A DNA stretch of 23,407 nucleotides from assembly GCA_034434635.1 (NCBI GenBank), contig DAOTYX010000053.1:1-23407 (forward strand), given 5' to 3'. Position numbers and translations under genes: made by a program. Below, one piece after another: positions 7,107 to 13,546 of the stretch. Positions within the stretch are counted from its first letter, which is position 1. Every line of letters begins with the position of its first letter. Source of the DNA: DAOTYX01 sp034434635. Its GTDB lineage: Bacteria; Chloroflexota; Anaerolineae; B4-G1; DUEL01. The notes under the pieces are model-generated. The model did not search any database and had not been told where the DNA came from. It worked only from the letters and a program-made list of their open reading frames with translations.

Positions 7107-8089
7107 CGCGCCCTCCCTGTCCTCACGTCCACCCAGCAGGCAATTTCGTGTTCCTCCGCGACCACTTCCAGAGAGGGATTCTCCTGCAGGCAGCGTTCCA
7201 TCACATAGGCACAGCGGGGAGCGAAAGGACAGCCCGGCGGCAGACGCAACAGGTCGGGAGGCATACCGGCGATCGTGGCCAACTTCTCGCCGCCGCTGCG
7301 GTCCACCCGCGGGATGGACCTCAGCAGGGCCAGGGTGTAGGGGTGCAGGGGGTGCTCGTAGATGTCGTCCACCACCGCGCGCTCGACGATGAAGCCGGAG
7401 TACATCACGATGACCCGCTCCACCATCCCGGCGATGACACCCAGGTCGTGGGTGATCCAGATGATCGCCATCCCCAGCCGGTCGCGCAGTTCCTTGGCCA
7501 GATCAATGATCTGCGCCTGGATGGTCACATCCAGGGCGGTGGTGGGCTCATCGGCGATGAGCAGGCTCGGAGCGCAGGAGAGGGCCATAGCGATCATCGC
7601 CCGCTGGCGCATACCGCCAGAGAACTGATGGGGGTAGTCCTTGAGCCGCTGGGCGGCGTTGGGGATGCCTACCATCTCCAGCAGTTCCACCGCTCGCTGG
7701 TTCGCCTGCGCCTTGTCCATCCCCAGATGCACCCGCAACCCCTCGGTGATCTGGCGGCCGATGGTCAGCACCGGGTTGAAGGCGGTCATCGGGTCCTGGA
7801 AGACCATGGCGATCTCCTTGCCGCGCACGGCCTCCATCTCCTCTTCACTCAGTTTCAGTAGATCGCGTCCGCGGTAGAGGACTTCGCCGGCGGCGATCTT
7901 GCCGGGAGGTTGCGGGATGAGGCGCATCACGGAGAGGACGTTGACGCTCTTGCCGCAACCGCTCTCGCCGACGATGCCCAGCGTCCCCCCCTCGTCTATC
8001 GAATAGGAAATGCCGTTCACGGCGTGGACCGTACCTTCGAGGGTCTCAAACTCAACGGTGAGGTTGCGCACATCCAGCAGCACGGGCAT
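7103..8089 (-). CDS. oppD: Oligopeptide/dipeptide ABC transporter ATP-binding protein (OppD/DppD type)
   Basis: A 328-residue ATPase subunit. From the chosen start, Walker A GESGCGKS is at 41-48. It is followed by the Q-loop MVFQDPMTAFNP, the signature FSGGMRQRAMIAMAL, Walker B LLIADEPTTALD and the switch THDLGV. The C-terminal extension contains PPGCPFAPRC. I set the start at ATG 8087-8089 because AGGAGG lies 6 bases upstream and overlaps the oppC stop, and because MPVLLDVRNLTVEF is the family N-terminus. An upstream in-frame ATG at 8146 would overlap oppC. The gap to oppC is 10 bases. Confidence 0.93.
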   Translation of the reverse strand: MPVLLDVRNLTVEFETLEGTVHAVNGISYSIDEGGTLGIVGESGCGKSVNVLSVMRLIPQPPGKIAAGEVLYRGRDLLKLSEEEMEAVRGKEIAMVFQDPMTAFNPVLTIGRQITEGLRVHLGMDKAQANQRAVELLEMVGIPNAAQRLKDYPHQFSGGMRQRAMIAMALSCAPSLLIADEPTTALDVTIQAQIIDLAKELRDRLGMAIIWITHDLGVIAGMVERVIVMYSGFIVERAVVDDIYEHPLHPYTLALLRSIPRVDRSGGEKLATIAGMPPDLLRLPPGCPFAPRCAYVMERCLQENPSLEVVAEEHEIACWVDVRTGRAR

Positions 8090-8099
8090 CGCTTGCCTC

Positions 8100-9047
8100 C
8101 TAGCGGGCCAGAGCGCGCGGATCGAGGGCGTCGCGCAGGCCGTCACCGACGAAGTTGATGCTCAGCACGACCAGCACGATGAGCAGGCCGGGGAAGATCC
8201 ACAACCAGGGAGCGGTCTCGACGTAGTTGTAGGCTCCCTCCAGCATATTGCCCCACGTCGCCGTGGGAGCCTGCACGCCCAGCCCCAGGAAACTGATGTA
8301 GGCCTCGGTGGTAATGGCGGCAGCGATACTCAGCGTAGCAGAGACGACGATCGGCGCGATGCTGTTGGGCAGGATGTGCTCGATGATGATCTGCAGGTTG
8401 GGCGTCCCGGTAGCCCGCGCGGCCAGGATGAACTCCCGCTCTTTGAGGGACAGGAACTCCGCACGGACGATACGGGCCAGGTACATCCAACTGGTCAGGC
8501 CGATGATGAGCACGATCACCACCACACTGCCGCTGAACTCCCGGCCCAACAACGTCAGGTTGGGGATACGCCCGGCGAAGAACTTGGCCATCACCAGCAG
8601 GAGGAAGATCTGCGGGATGATGAGCAGGGCCTCGGTCACGCGCATCAGCAGGCTGTCGGCCAGGCCGCCGTAGAAGCCGGACACCGCGCCGACGATGATG
8701 CCCACGATCACCTCAACCAACATCGCGGTGATACCGATCAACAGCGAAATCTGGCCGCCGTAAATGGTCCGGGCCAGGATGTCGCGGCCCACCGTATCCG
8801 TGCCGCAGGGGTGCTCCCGTGAGGGTGGTTGAAGGCGCAGGTTTGTGTCGGTATGGTTGGCATAGGCCTCGGTGAAGAACAGCGACCCTCCCACCGAGTA
8901 AACGACGAGCAGGATCAAGACCACAGCGCCGAACAGGGCCATCTTGTGGCGCCGGAAACGCCGCCAGAACAGTTCACGCAGCGTGATCGGCGGGGCCTCT
9001 GCTGCCTCGGCGAGGAAATCGGCTACTTCGCTGTTGATTGCAGCCAT
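8100..9047 (-). CDS. oppC: Peptide ABC transporter permease (OppC/DppC type)
   Basis: A 315-residue inner-membrane permease. It has an N-terminal cytoplasmic segment ending in FWRRFRRHKMA, a first membrane helix (GAVVLILLVVYSVG), the periplasmic OppC_N region with HPCGTDTVGRDILAR, and the core permease helices. The EAA coupling motif is in EAYISFLGLGVQAP, followed by the usual TWGNML. The start at ATG 9045-9047 follows GGGAGG with a 5-base spacer. A more distal in-frame ATG at 9116 adds 23 residues read from the intergenic region and lacks family similarity. It pairs with OppB to form the channel. Confidence 0.93.
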   Translation of the reverse strand: MAAINSEVADFLAEAAEAPPITLRELFWRRFRRHKMALFGAVVLILLVVYSVGGSLFFTEAYANHTDTNLRLQPPSREHPCGTDTVGRDILARTIYGGQISLLIGITAMLVEVIVGIIVGAVSGFYGGLADSLLMRVTEALLIIPQIFLLLVMAKFFAGRIPNLTLLGREFSGSVVVIVLIIGLTSWMYLARIVRAEFLSLKEREFILAARATGTPNLQIIIEHILPNSIAPIVVSATLSIAAAITTEAYISFLGLGVQAPTATWGNMLEGAYNYVETAPWLWIFPGLLIVLVVLSINFVGDGLRDALDPRALAR

Positions 9048-9062
9048 CAGCGCCTCCCAAGT

Positions 9063-9151
9063 GCCTATCCCGGAGCAACCCGTAAGGTGGCATCCCAACA
9101 CTGCCTGCCGACGCATAGGGATGCGCCGGCCACGGAGTTGTTTGGATAGGC
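9063..9151. repeat. Inverted-repeat segment between oppB and oppC
   Basis: The arms GCCTATCC (9063-9070) and GGATAGGC (9144-9151) flank about 73 bases. A smaller dyad, CGCAT-AGGG-ATGCG, lies near 9112-9125. The inner dyad shares the GCAT-AGGG-ATGC core with the 55-bp repeats at 13406-13537. It fills the roughly 105-bp gap between oppB and oppC, which is larger than the other gaps among the transporter genes. It may be a diverged copy of that repeat or an mRNA-processing element. Confidence 0.45.
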
Positions 9152-9152
9152 G

Positions 9153-10187
9153 CTAAGTGTAGCGGATACGCGGATCGAGCCAGGCATAGGTGATGTCGGT
9201 GAGCAACTGGAAAATGACCACCGCCACAGCGATGAGCATCAGGATGCCCATCACCACTGGCGTGTCGCCGCGGGAGAGATGGTCCAGAAAGAGACGTCCC
9301 ATCCCCGGCCAGGCGAAGATGCGTTCGGTGACGATCGCCCCGCCAAGCAGGAAGGGCAGGTCCAGGCCAACGACGGTGACGATGGGCAGCGAGGCGTTCT
9401 TCAGCGCGTGGAGGAAGATGACCGTGCGGCGCGGCAACCCCTTCGCCCGCGCCGTGCGGATGTAGTCCTGGCTGAGCACCTCCAGCATCGAACTGCGCAC
9501 ATAACGGCTGTACGAGGCAAAGTACAGGAAGGTCAGGCTGAAAGTGGGCAGGATCATATGCAGGAGCACCTGCGGCACCGTCTTGCCCACCTGCGGGTCG
9601 AACATCCCCACCGCCGGCAGGTGAGGCAACCCCCAGCGCTTGAAGTTGACCGAGAAAATGTAGATCGAAAGCAGAGCGACAAAGAAGATAGGCATCGAGT
9701 AGCCGACAAAGGAGATAGCCGTCATCACCTGATCGAGCACGGAATACTGGCGCAACGCCGAGTACATGCCCACGACCAGGGCCGTAATGATGATCAACAC
9801 CTCACTGGTGAGCATCAGCAGCAGGGTGTTGGGCAGACGGTCCCAGATCACCTGCAAGACCGGGCGGCCGCGGTTGACCAGGGAGGTGCCGAAATCGCCG
9901 CGCAGCACCCCGTGCAGCCGCCCCCGACTCTCTGCCACACCATCCCCGTCCAGATCCACATGGTGCCAGTCGTTGCCGATCAGCCAGAAGAGGTACTGCA
10001 TGATGAGCGGCTGATCCAGCCCCAGTTGTCGTTCGAGGCGCCGCCGCTCCTCAGCGCGGATATGCGTGCGCCCGCCCAACGTCGCCAATGGGTCGCTGAC
10101 GCTGCGCATCAGCATGAAAAGCACCAGGCTGATGAGAAAGAGCTGCGGGACAGCCTGCAGGATGCGTCGGATGATATACCGCGTCAT
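9153..10187 (-). CDS. oppB: Peptide ABC transporter permease (OppB/DppB type)
   Basis: A 344-residue permease beginning MTRYIIRRILQAVPQLFLIS, the standard OppB N-terminus with its first membrane helix. Core features include RGDFGTSLVNRGRPV in the first periplasmic region, later membrane helices and the coupling segment ARAKGLPRRTVIFLHALKNA, then VTERIFAWPGMGRLF near the C-terminus. The first periplasmic loop has an insert with DLDGDGVAE (78-86), an EF-hand-like acidic loop. The start at ATG 10185-10187 follows GGGAGGGGG closely. An upstream in-frame ATG at 10238 would read through the oppA-oppB hairpin. It is 119 bases downstream of oppA. Confidence 0.93.
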   Translation of the reverse strand: MTRYIIRRILQAVPQLFLISLVLFMLMRSVSDPLATLGGRTHIRAEERRRLERQLGLDQPLIMQYLFWLIGNDWHHVDLDGDGVAESRGRLHGVLRGDFGTSLVNRGRPVLQVIWDRLPNTLLLMLTSEVLIIITALVVGMYSALRQYSVLDQVMTAISFVGYSMPIFFVALLSIYIFSVNFKRWGLPHLPAVGMFDPQVGKTVPQVLLHMILPTFSLTFLYFASYSRYVRSSMLEVLSQDYIRTARAKGLPRRTVIFLHALKNASLPIVTVVGLDLPFLLGGAIVTERIFAWPGMGRLFLDHLSRGDTPVVMGILMLIAVAVVIFQLLTDITYAWLDPRIRYT

Positions 10188-10220
10188 CGCCCCCTCCCTG
10201 AATGGACACGGATCAGCCAG

Positions 10221-10252
10221 TGCTGGGCGCGGTCCCATGACCGCGCCCAGCA
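10221..10252 (-). promoter_or_regulatory. Intercistronic hairpin between oppA and oppB
   Basis: A perfect 14-bp GC-rich stem (10221-10234 with 10239-10252) closes the tetraloop CCAT (ATGG on the transcript). It lies 54 bases past the oppA stop and 33 bases before the oppB start. No T-tract follows on the - strand, so complete termination is unlikely. In binding-protein transporter operons such hairpins commonly protect the 3' end of the binding-protein mRNA and raise its level over the permeases; that role is inferred here. Confidence 0.65.
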
Positions 10253-10306
10253 GATGAGTCTACGCGCGGCCCATAGCCGCCAGTGCCACCCGTGCCCCCG
10301 GAACTC

Positions 10307-11944
10307 CTACTGAGTTTCCGCCAGGTCCCACTCGATGATGTTGAAGAACGGCGTCACGCCGGAGATGCGCACGTTCTGCAGGCGCGGACCCACCGCCCAG
10401 ATGTCGGGATCCCACCACAGGCCCAGCCAGAGGACGTTGTCATAAATGTAGCGGGTGATCTGATAGAAGATCTGCTGGCGAGCCTCGAAGTCCACCTGGG
10501 TGCGCTCGGCCCGGAAGAGGGCATCGAGTTGCTCATCGCAGTAGGCCATCCAGTTGGTACCCTCGGGGTTCGCGTCGGTGGGAATCTGGTCGCACAGCCA
10601 TTCGGGAGTGCTGGGGTCGGGGTAGTTGACCACGGTGGAGTACTCGAACATGTCATACTGGCCGGTGGCGCACGGGCCGCCCTGGCCATAGCCGGAGAAG
10701 TAGAGGTCGGCGTCAGCGTTGAGCAGGTTCGTGCCGATGCCGACGGCGGCCAGTTGCTGCTGGAGGACCGCCTGGACATCGCGGCGGATCTCGCGGGTGG
10801 TGGTGCCGTAGTCGAGCACCAGTTCCACCCCGTCCTTGTCGCGCGTGCCGTCGCCGTTGGTGTCAATCCAGCCGGCCTCATCCAGCAGGGCATTGGCGCG
10901 CGCCGGATCGTAGGGCCATGGGCCAGGGATCGTCGGGTCCACCCACGGCGTGTTGTCCCAGTAGGTCGCCGCGGGCTGGGTCAGCCCCAGCAGCAGGTCC
11001 TCACACAGCGAGGCGCGGTCGGTAGCCAGGGCGATGGCTTGACGGACGCGGACATCCTGCAAGGCCGGATGGCCCAGGTCATCCAGGCGGAAGTAGATGC
11101 CCTCGTTGTAGCCCGAGAAGACGTTGATCATCTCCACACCCGCCGCCTCCAGGGTGGGGATGTCGGAGTAGGATATGAAGGTGCCCAGGTCGCCCTCGCC
11201 AGCCTGCAACGCGGCCACCTGCGAGGCGTCGTCGGGGACAAAGCGGAAGAAGATCTCGTCAATGTTCGGCCGGCCCAGCCAGTACTTGTCGTTGGCGACG
11301 AAGCGGGCGAAGGAGCCGGACTCCCACTCGGCGAAGTTGAAGGGGCCACAACTGACCGTGGGCTCGCGGTTCCAGGCGGCGTTGTCGAGCGTCCCTTCCT
11401 CCTCAAAGACCGGGCGCAGGATATGGGCCGGCAGCAGGCCGTGCCACAACGTGGCCATCCACGCCGCATACGGCTCGCTGAAGGTCATCACCACAGTGCG
11501 CTCGTCAGGGGTCTCCAGGCTGGAGATCAGGTCATAGGGAGAGACTGAAGCGACTGCGTTGGCCGGGTTGACCGTCATCTCGTAGGTGAAGGCGAAGTCC
11601 TCGGAGGTGATCGGTTCGCCATCCGACCAGACGATATCGTCGCGCAGACGAAGGGTGATGACCGTGCCGTCGGCAGAGATGCCGCCGTTGTCCTGGCTGG
11701 GCATCTCGGTCACCAGCACCGGGCGGGGGTTATTCTCATCATCGAAATCCCAGGCCCAACAGTTCCAGATCTGCTGGGTAATGGCGGAGAACCACATGTT
11801 GGTATAGAGCGGGTTGAGGGTGTCGAACTCCTGGGTCCAGATGAAGGTGGCCGTCTTGGTCGGCCGGCGCGGGGCGCAGGCCGTCAGCAGGAGCGCCGCC
11901 ACCATCACCACAGCCACAACGGTATACAGCCAGGTGCGTTTCAT
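10307..11944 (-). CDS. oppA: Peptide/solute-binding lipoprotein, SBP family 5 (OppA/DppA type)
   Basis: A 545-residue extracytoplasmic binding protein. The N-terminus MKRTWLYTVV plus a hydrophobic core and lipobox LTAC places the lipidated cysteine at residue 23. Family-5 signatures are RLRDDIVWSDGEPITSEDF, followed by FTYE, DVRVRQAIALATDR and ANALLDEAGWIDTNGDGTRD. This last is the DxNGDG stretch common in such proteins from Chloroflexota. Near the C-terminus is LWWDPDIWAVGPRLQNV. It would capture peptides or related compounds for OppBC. AGGAGGAG lies about 6 bases before the ATG. First gene of the operon, driven from the promoter at 12152-12179. Specificity (peptide, nickel, glycoside or amino-acid derivative) cannot be told from sequence. 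Confidence 0.92.
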   Translation of the reverse strand: MKRTWLYTVVAVVMVAALLLTACAPRRPTKTATFIWTQEFDTLNPLYTNMWFSAITQQIWNCWAWDFDDENNPRPVLVTEMPSQDNGGISADGTVITLRLRDDIVWSDGEPITSEDFAFTYEMTVNPANAVASVSPYDLISSLETPDERTVVMTFSEPYAAWMATLWHGLLPAHILRPVFEEEGTLDNAAWNREPTVSCGPFNFAEWESGSFARFVANDKYWLGRPNIDEIFFRFVPDDASQVAALQAGEGDLGTFISYSDIPTLEAAGVEMINVFSGYNEGIYFRLDDLGHPALQDVRVRQAIALATDRASLCEDLLLGLTQPAATYWDNTPWVDPTIPGPWPYDPARANALLDEAGWIDTNGDGTRDKDGVELVLDYGTTTREIRRDVQAVLQQQLAAVGIGTNLLNADADLYFSGYGQGGPCATGQYDMFEYSTVVNYPDPSTPEWLCDQIPTDANPEGTNWMAYCDEQLDALFRAERTQVDFEARQQIFYQITRYIYDNVLWLGLWWDPDIWAVGPRLQNVRISGVTPFFNIIEWDLAETQ

Positions 11945-11982
11945 GGTTTTCTCCTCCTTACGAGATTGTCAGGGAGGGCGAA

Positions 11983-12035
11983 GGGTTGCCGGACATCCAC
12001 CTCGCTGCGGCGGCCCCGCAACGGGAGGGCAACCC
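11983..12035 (-). promoter_or_regulatory. Possible structured leader element upstream of oppA
   Basis: In the roughly 200-base oppA leader the arms GGGTTGCC (11983-11990) and GGCAACCC (12028-12035) can form an 8-bp stem around 37 bases. Within these, CCCG-TTG-CGGG can form a small inner hairpin on the transcript. The region ends about 35 bases before the oppA ATG. It matches no riboswitch that I recognise. The long leader makes a cis-acting element plausible, but the evidence is only pairing potential. Confidence 0.3.
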
Positions 12036-12151
12036 CCTGCATGGGTAAAGAGCCTTCATCAACAAACCGGTAAAGACCACCCCCTTTCGCCTTGTTCAAG
12101 CCAACGACTCCATCCCGGACCTCAAGAGGAAAGACGCACGAGGTTGCCATG

Positions 12152-12179
12152 ATGATACACACGAAACCGCCTTTGTCAA
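12152..12179 (-). promoter_or_regulatory. Sigma-70-type promoter of the opp operon
   Basis: On the - strand a perfect TTGACA (12174-12179) is followed after 16 bp by TATCAT (12152-12157, five of six matches). The start would be near 12145, giving an oppA leader of about 200 bases. It lies in the 291-bp gap between the C45 gene and oppA, so the transporter operon has its own promoter. Confidence 0.65.
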
Positions 12180-12235
12180 GAATGACCCATCAATGGCCAG
12201 TGAACCATGCGTGGGCGGGGATCAGTGGTCGGGAG

Positions 12236-13348
12236 TCAGATGTGAAGGGTACCGGTGGCCAGGCCGCCACCTTCCGACAATGAATAGGTGTAGAACGTCC
12301 CCACGCACGGGTTGCCCCAGCAGACGTGCATCTCCAGCGTCGTCAGGTCCATGATCATCGAGGCGATGGTCTTCTGGCGGTCCAACGGGTTATCCTCCGG
12401 CTCGGCATGAGAACAGATGCTGTTGGGGTAATTGACGTGATCGGTCAGGATTGCCTTCAGCGTCTCGATGGTGTGGAGTCGGGTGTGACGCAGCAAGCGT
12501 GTGGCGCGGTTCACGCGGACGCGCGTGCCGATCAGGTCCTCTGTCCTGTCCTCGAACTGCTTCATGCGTTGGGTCAGGTAGTTGTTGGTGTGCGCCAGAT
12601 GTCCTTCCACACCATAGATGGTGGCGAAATGGTGAGCCGAAACCTCGACGTTGTACAGTTCGCCATTTCGGTCGGCAATGAGATGGTTGTAGCCAGCAGC
12701 CCGCCAGCGCATCAGCGCCCGGCGGATGGCCTCGGAGAGCTGCGTGGCTGCCAGAACGGCGCGTGAGACGAAGATGCGCGGCACGCCTACCTGCACGTCG
12801 TTGGGATAGACCGAGTCGCAGCACTGGGCAATCCCTGCGGCGTTGAAGCCGATGTTCGGCAGCAGGCAGCCGTAGGTGATAGCCAGGAAGGGCGGCTCAT
12901 CGTCGGGAATGGCATGCACCAGGTAGGTGTTTTCCTCATCCTCCGGTAGCCAGTCCTCGTTATGGGCCACCAGGACATGACCATCGCGCGTGCGCTCCCC
13001 GCTGACCGCCATGCTGGTGCACCTCAGGTGGAGCGCGTCGGAGGTGATCGCCTCCATGCAGTTGAGCACCATCAGGTCATCGAAGTCCACTCCCGCCGCC
13101 TCGGCCATGCCCTCCAGTTCCTCGACATACCGGGGGGTGTACTCCAGGGCATAAGGGTAGTACTTCTTCGCCTGCAACACCGCGTCCTCCCAGGTCAGCT
13201 GCAACGCATCATAGGCCACCTCCAGGCCAGAGCGGTATGTGCCCAGCATGCGATGGATGGAGTCTATGCAGGTCTCTCCGATCTGGCGGCCCATCTGCCG
13301 ATGGCTGCCCTGGACGCGGACCAGTGGAAGAGGGGTATCGCCGCTCAT
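12236..13348 (-). CDS. C45-family autoproteolytic Ntn hydrolase / acyltransferase (AAT-like)
   Basis: A 370-residue protein of the acyl-CoA:6-aminopenicillanate acyltransferase family, N-terminal-nucleophile enzymes that self-cleave before a cysteine and act on N-acyl or amide bonds. The predicted nucleophile is Cys110 in LRCTSMAVSGERT. It is followed by the conserved DGHVLVAHNEDW segment (Asn130, Asp132), then FNAAGIAQCCDSV, and LAHTNNYLT in the second half. There is no signal peptide. The start at ATG 13346-13348 has GGGAGG 6 bases upstream. An open frame continues to 13516, but only through translation of the 55-bp repeat. It precedes the opp operon on the same strand and could be the deacylase acting on imported or N-acylated amino acids. 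The substrate is not known. Confidence 0.85.
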   Translation of the reverse strand: MSGDTPLPLVRVQGSHRQMGRQIGETCIDSIHRMLGTYRSGLEVAYDALQLTWEDAVLQAKKYYPYALEYTPRYVEELEGMAEAAGVDFDDLMVLNCMEAITSDALHLRCTSMAVSGERTRDGHVLVAHNEDWLPEDEENTYLVHAIPDDEPPFLAITYGCLLPNIGFNAAGIAQCCDSVYPNDVQVGVPRIFVSRAVLAATQLSEAIRRALMRWRAAGYNHLIADRNGELYNVEVSAHHFATIYGVEGHLAHTNNYLTQRMKQFEDRTEDLIGTRVRVNRATRLLRHTRLHTIETLKAILTDHVNYPNSICSHAEPEDNPLDRQKTIASMIMDLTTLEMHVCWGNPCVGTFYTYSLSEGGGLATGTLHI

Positions 13349-13405
13349 ACCTGACCTCCCGTGTGAGATCGAATCGCCCGGCATGGTCTCGCTGGAATCG
13401 CCGTA

Positions 13406-13537
13406 GCCAGCGCATCCCCATGCGCTGGCGGGGCGGCATAGGGATGCCGCCCCTACGGGCGTTTGGAAGGTTTCGTTCCGTGGCCAGCGCTTCCCCATGC
13501 GCTGGCGGGGCGGCATAGGGATGCCGCCCCTACGGGC
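13406..13537. repeat. Two direct 55-bp double-hairpin repeats
   Basis: Copies at 13406-13460 and 13483-13537 differ at one base and are separated by 22 bp. Each copy has two adjacent palindromes. The first is CCAGCGCAT-CCCC-ATGCGCTGG (one stem mismatch in the second copy). The second is GGGGCGGCAT-AGGG-ATGCCGCCCC, a perfect 10-bp stem. They fill the gap between the NACHT-HEAT stop and the C45 start. The second palindrome recurs in shortened form at 118-139. The structure resembles REP/BIME-type elements more than a CRISPR. Confidence 0.85.
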
Positions 13538-13546
13538 ACTCGGAGG

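Noticed and set aside
11941..12162. A 73-codon open frame on the - strand upstream of oppA, ending by ATGA overlap with oppA
   Set aside because: Its start codons lie at or before the predicted transcription start, its last codons are simply the oppA SD region, and the peptide has no recognisable pattern.
13349..13516. N-terminal extension of the C45 protein (56 residues)
   Set aside because: It is translated from the 55-bp repeats; the downstream ATG has an excellent SD and begins the family-like sequence.
13406..13537. CRISPR-like direct repeats
   Set aside because: Only two units, each a double palindrome, one spacer of 22 bp and no cas genes nearby.
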